64,000 nucleotides of DNA from Bacteroidota bacterium (GCA_023429375.1 JAEYVY010000011.1:124001-188000); one strand, 5' to 3'; numbered from the stretch's first letter, positions 44,940 through 56,196 are shown. Numbers and translations are program-made. The notes: a model not told the origin generated them from the sequence alone.

Positions 44940-45701
44940 TTACTTAACAAGTTGCAACGCTTCAACCGGTGCATCTGTTGTGATAAAGTCGGCTCCGTGT
45001 TTAACTAATTCCTGAATTACAGCAGGATCGTTGGCCGTCCAAACATTCACTTTCAAACCTAAGTCTTTTGCTTCTTTGAACCAACCCGGATTTTTTTGCA
45101 TTACGCTTACGTTGTAATCCAATCCGGCAAAGCCCAATTCTTTTAGTTTGGCCGGTGCTAACTCACCATTCAAATAATACACCGGAGTATGCGGTGAAAC
45201 ACGAATCAATTCTTTTCCTGCATCCAGATTGAATGTGATGTATTCCGTACGATTGCCTAATCCCATTTTCTCAACCATTTCAACTGACTTACGGGCAGCT
45301 TCACGGTTTTTGTCAGGTGTAGTGTGTGATTTTAGTTCGAAAATAAGTTTAAGTCCGTCCAGTTTCTTTGCTTTCTTCAGATAAGCTTCCAGCGTCGGTA
45401 TCTTCTCACCATTCAGCAATCGCACCTTGGTCAGATCGGCATAGTTTAATTCTTGTACGCGTCGGCCATCGATTTTATCATCGTGATAGACAACCAACAC
45501 ACCATCAGCTGTCATATGCACATCGAATTCAGAGCCGTAAACCTTAATTTCGTGTGCCTTTTCCAATGATTTTAGTGAATTTTGCGAAGTAGCCTTGGTA
45601 TCCCAATAACCACGATGGGCAATTACCTGTGCTTTCTGTGCTGTAACGGATAAGACCGCAAACAAGCAAAATAATAAAATAGTGTTTTTCCTGTAATTCA
45701 T
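44940..45701 (-). CDS. Glycerophosphodiester phosphodiesterase
   Basis: 253 residues with signal peptide (about 1-21, ending VTAQ). The GDPD barrel has VIAHRGYWDTKATSQNS (the catalytic His-Arg), EFDVHMTADGVLVVYHD (metal-binding acidic residues and second His) and VNVWTAND near the C-terminus. It hydrolyses glycerophosphodiesters to glycerol-3-phosphate and an alcohol, probably in the periplasm. It starts 11 bases after trxB. Confidence 0.93.
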   Translation of the reverse strand: MNYRKNTILLFCLFAVLSVTAQKAQVIAHRGYWDTKATSQNSLKSLEKAHEIKVYGSEFDVHMTADGVLVVYHDDKIDGRRVQELNYADLTKVRLLNGEKIPTLEAYLKKAKKLDGLKLIFELKSHTTPDKNREAARKSVEMVEKMGLGNRTEYITFNLDAGKELIRVSPHTPVYYLNGELAPAKLKELGFAGLDYNVSVMQKNPGWFKEAKDLGLKVNVWTANDPAVIQELVKHGADFITTDAPVEALQLVK

Positions 45702-45712
45702 GATTTTAGTAA

Positions 45713-46654
45713 TTATTTCAGGTTCATTAAATAACGTTCAGCTTCAATGGCGGCCATACATCCGGAACCAGCGGCAGTAATGGCTTGACGATAGTGTGGA
45801 TCGGCCACATCACCAGCAGCAAATACGCCCGGCACATTCGTTCTTGGCGTTCCCGGTTCAACCTTAATATAGCCTACTTCGTCGGTTTCTATCCATGGTT
45901 TGAAAATATCAGAGTTGGGCTTATGGCCAATAGCCAAGAAGAAACCATCGATAGCGATATCTACCTTTTCTTCATCCGGCTCACCCATACGTTTAACCAA
46001 ATGAGCTCCTTCTACACCATTTTCACCAAATAGTCCGAGTGTATTATGTTCGAAAAGGACTTCAATGTTTGGTGATTTGAAAACTCTTTCTTGCATAACC
46101 TTCGATGCTCTCAAGAAAGGCTTACGTACAATTAAGTACACTTTCTTTGCCAGACCGGACAGGTAAAGCGCTTCTTCGCAAGCGGTATCTCCACCACCTA
46201 CAACGGCCACATCCTTCTTTCTGTAAAAGAAACCGTCACAAGTAGCACAAGCCGAAACACCCATGCCGGCATATTTCTTTTCGTCTTCCAGTCCGAGATA
46301 CTTTGCTGTAGCCCCTGTAGCGATAATCAATGCATCGGTTTCGATTACTTTTTCGTCATCGATCGTAATTTTATATGGAGCAGCAGACAAGTCGGCCTTT
46401 GTTGCCATACCCACACGGATATCAGCACCAAAACGTTCGGCTTGTTTCTTCAGGTCTTCCATCATCTCGGGACCGGTAATTCCTTGAGGATAGCCCGGGA
46501 AATTTTCAACCTCGGTCGTTGTAGTCAACTGCCCGCCCGGTTGTAACCCTTCGTAAAGCACCGGCGCTAAGTTAGCGCGTGAAGCATATATTGCAGCCGT
46601 ATATCCGGCTGGTCCTGAGCCTATAATCAGGCAACGTACTTTTTCTGTTGTCAT
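45713..46654 (-). CDS. trxB: Thioredoxin-disulfide reductase
   Basis: 313 residues. It transfers electrons from NADPH via FAD to thioredoxin. The N-terminal FAD site is GSGPAGYTAAIYASRA; the redox pair is Cys136 and Cys139 in SACATCDGFF; the NADPH site is VVGGGDTACEEALYL; and the C-terminal FAD segment is GVFAAGDVADPHYRQ. It lies 27 bases after lolA. It would support the methionine sulfoxide reductase at 17.5 kb, among others. Confidence 0.96.
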   Translation of the reverse strand: MTTEKVRCLIIGSGPAGYTAAIYASRANLAPVLYEGLQPGGQLTTTTEVENFPGYPQGITGPEMMEDLKKQAERFGADIRVGMATKADLSAAPYKITIDDEKVIETDALIIATGATAKYLGLEDEKKYAGMGVSACATCDGFFYRKKDVAVVGGGDTACEEALYLSGLAKKVYLIVRKPFLRASKVMQERVFKSPNIEVLFEHNTLGLFGENGVEGAHLVKRMGEPDEEKVDIAIDGFFLAIGHKPNSDIFKPWIETDEVGYIKVEPGTPRTNVPGVFAAGDVADPHYRQAITAAGSGCMAAIEAERYLMNLK

Positions 46655-46681
46655 ATCTTTATCTTATTTATTTTTTTATGC

Positions 46682-47314
46682 TTATCTGAGATCGATTACT
46701 TCCGCATCAGGGAAGTCCGATGGTTTGAAAACAAAATAACTGTCGGGTTGGTTCATCCCGGTTTTTATCTTTACAATCCGGATTGTGCTGGTCATCCCAT
46801 CTTTTGAGACTACCGTTACAGCAGCAGGGAGATTAGATAGTTTTTCTATCTGCAAGTCTATTTGCATCACATTCCCTTTCTTACGTGGTATAAGTGTTAC
46901 ATCGTAGGCCGACTTGCCACTGGCCGTTGTACTTTCGCCCTGGTATTTAGCGGTAAATCCTTTTTGATGATCCTTCAAAAGTAAGACCGGATTCATCAGC
47001 TGAAGCTCTGCACCGTCCGGGTTCGTTACGTTCACCTCTTCTGTGCGCAACAGGTAAGTCCACTGTGTCTTACCATCAAACCAGGTTTGCATATCCGGGG
47101 TTTTCACACAAAACTTATCCCCTTTTATCTGAATCTCACCTTCAAAGCTTTCGGTCACCTGTTGTTTATCCGAACGGATCCGCATAGCGAATTCAGCTTT
47201 CATGCCGTTGGCTGCTTCATACGCTTTGGCTGCTTTGTCCAAGATGGTCGTTGCGTTTTGTGCAGACAACCCTCCGGAAATAAACAAAAGCATTAAGTAT
47301 AGTATCTTTTTCAT
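46682..47314 (-). CDS. LolA-like outer membrane lipoprotein carrier protein
   Basis: 210 residues with signal peptide MKKILYLMLLFISGGLSAQN. The LolA fold is indicated by ILDKAAKAYEAANGMKAEFA, MQTWFDGKTQWTY and the late VTVVSKDGMTSTIRI. It carries lipoproteins across the periplasm. Its start overlaps the ftsK stop by 4 bases. The sequence similarity to proteobacterial LolA is modest, as usual in Bacteroidetes. Confidence 0.88.
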   Translation of the reverse strand: MKKILYLMLLFISGGLSAQNATTILDKAAKAYEAANGMKAEFAMRIRSDKQQVTESFEGEIQIKGDKFCVKTPDMQTWFDGKTQWTYLLRTEEVNVTNPDGAELQLMNPVLLLKDHQKGFTAKYQGESTTASGKSAYDVTLIPRKKGNVMQIDLQIEKLSNLPAAVTVVSKDGMTSTIRIVKIKTGMNQPDSYFVFKPSDFPDAEVIDLR

Positions 47315-49806
47315 CTTTCTTTCAATGAGTTTAATAATTGTTCAAGGCTATATTCGTCTTGCAGAAGCACCTGACGAGCCTTACTGCCCTCAAACGGACC
47401 AACGATACCGGCTGCCTCCAACTGGTCCATCAATCTTCCAGCCCGGTTGTAACCGATTGCAAACTTACGCTGAATCAAGGATGTAGATCCTTGCTGCTGA
47501 ATCACAATCAGACGGGCAGCTTCATCAAACAGAGGATCTCTATCTGACAGATCCACCGCTCCAGGCATTTTGTCTCCATCTGTTTCACCCACATATTCAG
47601 GCAATGCAAAGGCTGTAGGATAACCTACTTGATTGCCGATATAGTTCGATATTTGCTCTACCTCCGGAGTATCTACAAAGGCACATTGCACACGTGTCAT
47701 TTCGTTTCCTTGCGAGAACAACAAGTCGCCACGTCCAATCAGCTGATTAGCTCCCGGCGAATCCAAAATAGTACGTGAATCGATCATCGACGATACCCTG
47801 AAAGCCACACGAGCCGGGAAGTTCGCTTTGATTGTACCCGTGATAATATTGGTTGAAGGTCGCTGCGTTGCAATGATCATGTGAATACCCACGGCACGCG
47901 CCTTTTGAGCAATACGGGCGATTGGCAACTCAATTTCTTTACCGGCGGTCATAATCAAATCGCCAAACTCGTCAATAATAACAACGATATACGGCATGAA
48001 CTTATGTCCTTTATTCGGATTCAGTCGCCTATTGATAAATTTCTCATTATACTCTTTAATGTTTCGGGTATGCGCTTTCATCAGCAAATCATATCGGTCA
48101 TCCATCTCCTTACAAAGCGAGTTCAAGGTCTGGATCACCTTTGTAAAGTCCGTTATAATAGGCTTTTCCGCATCGGGCAACTTTGCCAGATAATGTTTTT
48201 CGATCGATGAGTAGATACTGAACTCAACCATCTTCGGATCCACCAATACAAACTTAAGTTCAGACGGATGCTTCTTGTATAACAAGGATGTGATAACGGC
48301 ATTCAATCCTACGGATTTACCTTGTCCCGTTGCTCCGGCCACCAACAAGTGCGGCATCTTGCAAAGGTCAAACATGAATATCTCGTTCGTAATAGTCTTA
48401 CCTAAAGCTACTGGAAGATCATATTTACTTTCTTGGAATTTACGTGAACCAATGACCGACTGCATGGAAACAATCTGCGGATCTTTGTTCGGAACTTCGA
48501 TACCGATTGTACCTTTTCCCGGCATAGGAGCAATAATACGAATACCTAAGGCCGATAAGCTCAGGGCTATATCATCCTCCAGATTACGAATCTTAGCAAT
48601 ACGCACTCCAATATCCGGAATTACCTCATACAAGGTAATCGTCGGGCCTACGGTTGCTTTTATCGAGGCGATACTGATACCGAAATTTTCCAGTGTCTGT
48701 TTAATCCGTTTCTGGTTTTCAATCTGTTCTTCCATATCGACCTGACGATCGCCGGTTTCATATTTTTTCAACAGATCGAGTGTCGGATTACGAAATGACG
48801 ACAAATCCAACTTCGGATCATACACTCCCATCTCTGAGGCATCATAGGCCTCATCGTCGCCAACAGGAACTTCAACAGAGAATTCGGGATTGTCTGCTTC
48901 CGTTTTATCACTATCGAGCTCTTCAACCGAGCTTTCCTTATTCGATTCAGGAGGCATATAGGTATCTTCTTCACCGGGAACGGTTACTTCAAAAATACTG
49001 TCATCATCTTCGGGTATATTGATAGTCGTGTCCGGTTTCTTAGCGTAAGAGATAGTTTCTTTTTCTTGCTTATCTTTCTCAATATTAGCCAATTCTTTCT
49101 CAGTATCGAAATAATCGCCGTCAGCATCCTCGCGATCCGGGTCTTCCCCCTTATTCTTCTTAAACTTGCTTAACCAAGAAAAAGAGAAAACCTTTTGTAA
49201 AAAAGGAATTGTCTTTTTAGACACAAAAATTGAGATGATTAGAAACGAACCTATGAGTAGCAGCAGAGTTCCTGGTATGCCAATGTTAGTGATCAGCAAT
49301 TCGGAAATATAATAACCATGTTGTCCTCCTAAATAAAGGAATGAATCTTCATAACCTTTAATAAAGAAAAAGGCACAAAACACAGAGCCCCAAATAAGCA
49401 TAACTGCCGAAAAGAGGAAGCGTCTGAATAGTGCTATCCGTTTAAGTTTCATCAATTTTGCTCCCCATGAAGCAAAGAAGAAGAGAATCATAAACGAAGA
49501 AATACCAAACCAGCGATTCATCAGCAAATCAGCCAGAAAGGCACCTCTAACGCCTGTCCAGTTAGCTACTGATCCCTTGTTGGACAGCAAATCACTCACC
49601 GCTACGTTCTCTATCTTGCTTTGGTCAGCACCGCCTGTAAAGAAAAAAGAAATAAGCGCCAGCGCCAGATACAAGGTGATAATCATGAGAATCAAGCCGG
49701 TCACAAATTGCGTCCGTTCGTTTGTCAAAAACAGCTTTATAGAATGAAATATCCCGTCAGAAGAGCCACTATCTCCTTGTTTTGTCGTACTATTCTTTTT
49801 TGCCAT
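47311..49806 (-). CDS. ftsK: DNA translocase FtsK/SpoIIIE
   Basis: 831 residues. Four N-terminal membrane helices (about 30-200) are followed by an acidic linker (about 215-330). The motor domain has Walker A GATGQGKSVGLNAV, VVIIDEFGDLIMTAG (Walker B) and IATQRPSTNIITGTIKANFP. The winged-helix gamma domain is at the C-terminus (RKFAIGYNRAGRLMDQLE). It pumps chromosomal DNA at the division septum. It is the first gene of a run that continues into lolA, trxB, a GDPD and the GHL10 enzyme. Confidence 0.96.
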   Translation of the reverse strand: MAKKNSTTKQGDSGSSDGIFHSIKLFLTNERTQFVTGLILMIITLYLALALISFFFTGGADQSKIENVAVSDLLSNKGSVANWTGVRGAFLADLLMNRWFGISSFMILFFFASWGAKLMKLKRIALFRRFLFSAVMLIWGSVFCAFFFIKGYEDSFLYLGGQHGYYISELLITNIGIPGTLLLLIGSFLIISIFVSKKTIPFLQKVFSFSWLSKFKKNKGEDPDREDADGDYFDTEKELANIEKDKQEKETISYAKKPDTTINIPEDDDSIFEVTVPGEEDTYMPPESNKESSVEELDSDKTEADNPEFSVEVPVGDDEAYDASEMGVYDPKLDLSSFRNPTLDLLKKYETGDRQVDMEEQIENQKRIKQTLENFGISIASIKATVGPTITLYEVIPDIGVRIAKIRNLEDDIALSLSALGIRIIAPMPGKGTIGIEVPNKDPQIVSMQSVIGSRKFQESKYDLPVALGKTITNEIFMFDLCKMPHLLVAGATGQGKSVGLNAVITSLLYKKHPSELKFVLVDPKMVEFSIYSSIEKHYLAKLPDAEKPIITDFTKVIQTLNSLCKEMDDRYDLLMKAHTRNIKEYNEKFINRRLNPNKGHKFMPYIVVIIDEFGDLIMTAGKEIELPIARIAQKARAVGIHMIIATQRPSTNIITGTIKANFPARVAFRVSSMIDSRTILDSPGANQLIGRGDLLFSQGNEMTRVQCAFVDTPEVEQISNYIGNQVGYPTAFALPEYVGETDGDKMPGAVDLSDRDPLFDEAARLIVIQQQGSTSLIQRKFAIGYNRAGRLMDQLEAAGIVGPFEGSKARQVLLQDEYSLEQLLNSLKER

Positions 49807-49859
49807 ATAAACGTTTCATTAGTTATAAGTTCACTACAAACAAACGAACTTACCTCTTA

Positions 49860-49867
49860 CAAAGGTA
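49860..49867 (-). promoter_or_regulatory. -7 box for the ftsK run
   Basis: TACCTTTG on the minus strand lies 53 bases before the ftsK ATG. Confidence 0.5.
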
Positions 49868-50620
49868 TACAGAATTATTGAATAATTACATCGCCTCAAG
49901 CGGTCATAAAGCTCCGGAAAAACGACTAAAGTTGATGAATCGCATAAAAATATTAGAATTCTTCTCTCAAAAGAATAGTAATTAGACATAACTATAGATA
50001 GATTTTAATAATAGTGACACAAACTTAAACTTCTTAGTTACAACCCCCATTTGCTATGAACAGGCCACACATTCTCCATTAAATTGTACAATCACCACCC
50101 TTCATTTGTTTTGACAATTTGCCACACTATCAGCCATTTTAACATCATTTTGAATAAATACAATTCACTAATATTAGTTAACACAACAAGGGTATTTATA
50201 ATTTCTGTTAAAACAAATCGCAAAATCTCATTTTAAGGTCAAAAAACGCCTCGATCGTTTTTAAAAACATCCCAATGTTTTTTAAAAATGATCGAGGTGA
50301 TTATTTTCCAACATCCTAATACTCTGAAAAACCAAGCATTTTTCACCCTGAAAACTACTTTTTTGAATTTCTAAAAAATCAGCACCTCTTCTAAAAACCA
50401 CCTAACAAAGTGTTCAAGCCATTCAATTCCACAATGGACCTGCAACCCATCTCAAGTGTTAAAAGAGGCGGAAATCAAATCTATTTAATCCACTATCATT
50501 TTGATACCAAAAACAAACATTTATCTAACTTGTCCCTTTCATCAAGTCTTCAAACATCCCTCATTCAATCATGCTTCGCATTCTTTGAAAAGAAAAAAAC
50601 ACAATCATTCGATTTTTTCC
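49868..50620. other. A+T-rich non-coding gap between ftsK and the carboxylase riboswitch
   Basis: About 750 bases with no convincing gene. Small open frames (for example 50410-50673) lack family motifs and run through the promoter and riboswitch. The only structure seen is the palindrome at 50247-50299. Unusual length for this compact window. Confidence 0.55.
50247..50299. repeat. CGCCTCGATCG palindrome with nested hairpin
   Basis: 50247-50262 pairs with 50284-50299 over 16 bp, with two G-U wobbles on the + strand. The loop holds a second stem, AAAAACAT (50263-50270) with ATGTTTTT (50275-50282). The core CCTCGATnG matches arm A at 10693 and the loop ACATCCC matches arm B. Confidence 0.75.
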
Positions 50621-50628
50621 TATATTTG
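50621..50628 (+). promoter_or_regulatory. -7 box ahead of the cobalamin riboswitch
   Basis: TATATTTG lies about 12 bases before the riboswitch start and about 387 bases before the biotin carboxylase ATG. Confidence 0.6.
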
Positions 50629-50639
50629 CCCTCGAATTG

Positions 50640-50801
50640 GTTCTTCTATTCCTGTTCGGGGATAAGAAGATAAAAAGGGAATCAGGTGAAAATCCTGAAC
50701 AGACCCGCTGCTGTGAACCTCTGTAACAGCTTCAACACAAACTACTGCCACTGGTTAACCGGGAAGGCGTTGAAGAAATAGAGTAAGTCAGAAGACCTGC
50801 C
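50640..50801 (+). promoter_or_regulatory. Cobalamin (B12) riboswitch
   Basis: Conserved blocks appear in the right order. GGGAATCAGGTGAAAATCC (50677-50695) and AGACCCGCTGCTGTGA (50701-50716) form the core and B12-box side. GCCACTGG (50747-50754) and CCGGGAAGGC (50759-50768) form the next stem. AGTCAGAAGACCTGCC (50786-50801) closes it. These match the RF00174 class. It sits between a -7 box and the biotin-dependent carboxylase genes. The 213-base stretch from 50802 to the ATG would hold the expression platform; TGTTCGGG at 50653-50660 could pair with CCCGAACA at 50896-50903. Confidence 0.92.
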
Positions 50802-51014
50802 ATTCGTAATATAGATTTCATACTCTCGAGGATAAGGGTGAAATCAACATTAAGGATTAAGAGAATTTGCATACTGAAGAAAAAATAAGGAGTTCCCGAA
50901 CAAGGGTATTCTTTTGTTTGTTGGGTATATATGATAGTCCCGTGCTATCTGTATGAATTGTTGTGTACTTAGAAAGAAGCAACAGTGAACACCCGAAATT
51001 TAATTGAATGAATT

Positions 51015-52529
51015 ATGATTAAAAAAGTATTGGTAGCAAACAGAGGCGAAATCGCCTTACGAATTATGCGTTCGTGCCGTGAAATGGGCATACCTACGGT
51101 GGCCGTTTTCTCTGAAGCAGATCGCACATCCAAGCATGTATTATATGCAGATGAAGCTTCGTGCATAGGCCCTGCATCCTCCATAGAAAGCTACCTTAAC
51201 ATAGATGCGGTAATCCAAGCAGCCAAGAAACATGGAGCCGATGCGATTCACCCCGGATATGGCTTTCTATCAGAAAATGAAGAATTCGTGCGTCGTTGTG
51301 AGAAAGAGGGTATCATTTTTATTGGGCCATCTGCAGAAACCATGATTGCCATGGGCGATAAGATTATGGCCCGTAAGCAGATGATAGCTGCCGGTGTGCC
51401 GGTAGTACCCGGAACACAAGACAGCATTTCCGACCTGACGGAAGTGCATCGGATGTGTAAAGAAATTGGTTTTCCCGTCATGCTGAAAGCTTCCATGGGA
51501 GGCGGAGGTAAAGGGATGAGACTTATCAATAATGAATCGGAAATAGACGAGGCATTCGAAACGGCACGTTCCGAGGCGTACGCTTCTTTTGGTGATGACA
51601 CCGTCTATCTAGAAAAATTTGTGGAGGAGCCCCACCACATCGAATTTCAAATATTAGGGGATAAACATGGAAATGTGATTCATCTTTGCGAACGTGAATG
51701 TTCTATTCAACGTCGTAACCAAAAGATTGTAGAAGAAAGCCCCTCTCCTTTTATCACCCCCGAACTGCGCCAAGAAATGGGCGAGAAAGCCGTGGCAGCA
51801 GCCAAATCGGTCAACTATGTGGGTGCCGGAACCATTGAGTTCCTTGTGGATAAAAACCGCAACTTCTACTTTCTCGAAATGAATACCCGCCTTCAGGTGG
51901 AACATCCTATTACCGAAGAAGTATTAGGTATCGACCTCGTAAAGGAACAGATTCATGTGGCAAACGGGGAGCCGCTACGCTTAAAGCAAAGTGACATCTC
52001 GCAACGTGGGCACGCTATAGAGTGTCGCATCTGCGCTGAAGATACGGACAACAACTTTATGCCCTCGCCAGGTGTGATTCGTCAACTAACCGAACCGACT
52101 GGTATCGGTGTGCGTATCGATAGTGGCGCGTATGAGGGCTATGAAATTCCCATCTACTATGACCCTATGATTGGCAAACTCATCGTCTGGGCAACGAATC
52201 GTAACTACGCCATCGAACGGATGAGACGCGTTCTTTATGAATACAAAATAGCGGGTGTGAAAACAAATATCAGCTATTTACGTCGCATCATGGACGTGCC
52301 CGACTTTGTACAAGGGAATTACACTACTGCCTTTATTGCAAAAAACAGTGAGCTGTTGAATCCGGAGGTAAACAAAAACAATGAAGAAATCGAGAATATT
52401 GCTTTAATCGCCTCTTACATTGACTATCTATTGAATCTGGAAGAAAACTCAAACGAAAACTCACAGGATAATCGTCCGATAAGTCGTTGGAGAGAGTTTG
52501 GTTTGCAGAAAGGTGTATTAAGAATCTAA
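51015..52529 (+). CDS. Biotin carboxylase subunit of an acyl-CoA carboxylase
   Basis: 504 residues, an ATP-grasp enzyme that carboxylates biotin with ATP and bicarbonate. N-terminal VLVANRGEIALRIMRSC, the glycine loop KASMGGGGKGMR, the ECSIQRRNQKIVEE block, and MNTRLQVEHPITEEVLGID are all family hallmarks. The C-terminal 55 residues beyond the usual ~450 are a charged extension. It is followed after 10 bases by the biotin carrier and then the carboxyltransferase, so they form one complex. The B12 riboswitch upstream suggests a role in propionyl/methylmalonyl-CoA metabolism. accC of fatty-acid synthesis is a less likely alternative. Confidence 0.93.
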   Translation: MIKKVLVANRGEIALRIMRSCREMGIPTVAVFSEADRTSKHVLYADEASCIGPASSIESYLNIDAVIQAAKKHGADAIHPGYGFLSENEEFVRRCEKEGIIFIGPSAETMIAMGDKIMARKQMIAAGVPVVPGTQDSISDLTEVHRMCKEIGFPVMLKASMGGGGKGMRLINNESEIDEAFETARSEAYASFGDDTVYLEKFVEEPHHIEFQILGDKHGNVIHLCERECSIQRRNQKIVEESPSPFITPELRQEMGEKAVAAAKSVNYVGAGTIEFLVDKNRNFYFLEMNTRLQVEHPITEEVLGIDLVKEQIHVANGEPLRLKQSDISQRGHAIECRICAEDTDNNFMPSPGVIRQLTEPTGIGVRIDSGAYEGYEIPIYYDPMIGKLIVWATNRNYAIERMRRVLYEYKIAGVKTNISYLRRIMDVPDFVQGNYTTAFIAKNSELLNPEVNKNNEEIENIALIASYIDYLLNLEENSNENSQDNRPISRWREFGLQKGVLRI

Positions 52530-52539
52530 TGATATTTAT

Positions 52540-53056
52540 ATGGAAATTCATATAGGAAACAGAATAGCGGATGTATCGCTTATTAGTAAAGAAGGAAATA
52601 ATGTATCTGTCAGCATTGACGGCGTGGTCTACGATGTAGATGTAGTCATGACGGAAAACGGGGCTTGCTCGATCCTTCATGATGGAAAATCATACAATGC
52701 CGGACTGATACGTTCAAATGGCGGCAAAAACTACAAAGTAAACATGCATTTTTCGTCTTACACGGTCGATATCGTTGATACACAAGCGAAATACCTGCGC
52801 ATGAAGAAAAGTAATAAAGAGATTCAAAATGACAGCCTCCAGTCGCCTATGCCGGGAAAAGTGGTAAAAATACCAGTAAACGTAGGCGATCGTTTGAATG
52901 CAGGTGATACGGCTATCGTTATCGAAGCGATGAAGATGCAAAGCAATTATAAAGTGAATGCCGATTGCTTCATCAAAGAAATCCTCGTACAAGAAGGAGA
53001 AGCAGTCAATGCAAATCAGGTACTTATTACGTTAGACTTAATTACGGAAGACAACA

Positions 53057-53079
<23 letters not shown>
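52540..53079 (+). CDS. Biotin carboxyl carrier subunit
   Basis: 179 residues. The C-terminal biotinyl domain (about 100-170) carries VIEAMKMQ with the biotinylated Lys132, preceded by PMPGKVVKIPVNVGDRL. The N-terminal ~95 residues are a beta-rich spacer without a known motif. It shuttles carboxybiotin between the two catalytic subunits. The end overlaps the carboxyltransferase start by 23 bases, which points to coupled translation. Confidence 0.93.
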
Positions 53080-54589
<1,510 letters not shown>

Positions 54590-54652
54590 ATCAGACAACA
54601 AATCAAAATAAAGTGTATTAGTCATTGTTAGAAATGTTCAATAATGTGTAAA

Positions 54653-54690
54653 GGAGCCTCCGCTGAAGTGATTCACCGGAGGCTTTGTAT
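54653..54690 (+). terminator. Terminator after the carboxylase operon
   Basis: GCCTCCG (54656-54662) pairs with CGGAGGC (54677-54683), extended by TGAA/TTCA, and is followed by TTT. Confidence 0.7.
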
Positions 54691-54738
54691 TGTTCGCACA
54701 TTTTTTGACAAAGTGTGCAATTTTTAAAAAAACTGTTT

Positions 54739-54746
54739 TATCTTTG
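54739..54746 (+). promoter_or_regulatory. -7 box for the FadL-like gene
   Basis: TATCTTTG lies 60 bases before the ATG and after the operon terminator. Confidence 0.5.
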
Positions 54747-54806
54747 ACGCGTTATTATCTCGAAGGAGATGTTAGACAACTCACGTATAACAAATAAAAA
54801 TCATTT

Positions 54807-56174
54807 ATGAAGAAAGTTTTACTTTATGCATGCGTTGCCATGCTCCCCTCTACTTATGTCGCGGCCGAAGGCTATCAGGTCAATATTCAAAGCACTAAAC
54901 AAGCCGGAATGGGACATGTCGGAGCAGCATTGAAACTTGGCTCCGAAAGCATGCATTTCAACCCTGCAGGTCTTGGATTCCTAGAAAACAATGTTGATTT
55001 CTCAGTTGGTATGGCAGGTATTTTCTCAAAATTCACCTACCATTCAACTACTAGCGACTATACACATAAATCAGACAATAAACCAAGCACACCTTTATAC
55101 GCTTATGCCGGATTTAAGGTATATGACAACTTTGCTGTCGGTGTTAGTTTAACCACGCCTTATGGTAGTGCGATGAACTGGGGAAAGAACTGGGCAGGTT
55201 CTCAACTTATTCAAGATATTGCTCTTAAATCTTTCTCAATTCAACCTACTGTAGCTTATCGCCCATTTGAACGACTAAGTATTGGTGCCGGAGCTATGTT
55301 GATGTTCGGTAACTTCTCGTTAAGCCGCGCATTAATTCCTGCAGGAGGATTGGAAGGTTTGAGACAACTTAGCCCCCTCTTTCCTGATTTGGGCCAAAAA
55401 CTTGATAAGTATAAGAATACAACAGCTGTATCTGCTACCTTAGGTGGTGATGCGAATATCAGAGTAGGATTCAACGTCGGTGCGATGTATGATATCAATG
55501 ATCAATTTACTGTTGGTGTTTCTTATCGTTCAAAAGTAAATTTGAAAGTAAATGAAGGATTAGCAGAATTAACTTATGCGAATAAAACCGAGTTAGAAGC
55601 ATTGTTCGAACAAGTTAATCCATATTTACCTGCTGAGAAAAAAATTAATATCCCTGCATTAGACGAAGGAACATTCAAGGCACAACTGCCTTTACCATCA
55701 AACTTCAATGTAGGTTTGACTTATAAACCCAACACAGACTGGACACTATCTGGTGAAGTGCAATTTGTTGGATGGGGTGCTTATAAATCCCTAAATGTGG
55801 AATTCTATCCTCGTGAGGTACTGGGCGAACACGATATCAACGCAACAAAAGAATACATTAACACACGTATTTATCGCTTAGGTGCAGAATACGCTGCAAC
55901 TCAACGTTTAGATCTTCGCTTGGGTGCTTATTTGGACGAATCTCCTGTTCAGGAACTTTTCTTGAATCCGGAAACGCCAAGTATGGACAAGTTGGGCTTG
56001 ACTACAGGTCTTACATTCCAAGCTACTCAAAGATTTTCTATAGACTTTGCATTTAATTACGTGACAGGTTTCGGGCGTATTGGTTCCTACCCAACCGGTA
56101 AGGACACCAGATTTGAAGGTGACTATGACGTTCGTGCCTACAATTTGGTACTTGGTATGTCATATAAATTCTAA
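54807..56174 (+). CDS. FadL/OmpP1-type outer membrane transport protein
   Basis: 455 residues with signal peptide (about 1-21, ending YVAA). The mature N-terminus EGYQVNIQSTKQAGMGHVGAA and the NPAGL segment are the FadL-family hatch. The barrel strands follow, and the protein ends in GMSYKF. The family takes up long-chain fatty acids or other hydrophobic molecules by lateral diffusion. The substrate here is unknown. It is a single gene with a terminator at each end. Confidence 0.92.
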   Translation: MKKVLLYACVAMLPSTYVAAEGYQVNIQSTKQAGMGHVGAALKLGSESMHFNPAGLGFLENNVDFSVGMAGIFSKFTYHSTTSDYTHKSDNKPSTPLYAYAGFKVYDNFAVGVSLTTPYGSAMNWGKNWAGSQLIQDIALKSFSIQPTVAYRPFERLSIGAGAMLMFGNFSLSRALIPAGGLEGLRQLSPLFPDLGQKLDKYKNTTAVSATLGGDANIRVGFNVGAMYDINDQFTVGVSYRSKVNLKVNEGLAELTYANKTELEALFEQVNPYLPAEKKINIPALDEGTFKAQLPLPSNFNVGLTYKPNTDWTLSGEVQFVGWGAYKSLNVEFYPREVLGEHDINATKEYINTRIYRLGAEYAATQRLDLRLGAYLDESPVQELFLNPETPSMDKLGLTTGLTFQATQRFSIDFAFNYVTGFGRIGSYPTGKDTRFEGDYDVRAYNLVLGMSYKF

Positions 56175-56196
56175 TATTATTGTAAAACACATTTGA

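Noticed and set aside
50410..50673. 87-codon open frame before the carboxylase operon
   Set aside because: No family motif, low-complexity Ser/Phe composition, and it runs through the promoter and the start of the cobalamin riboswitch.
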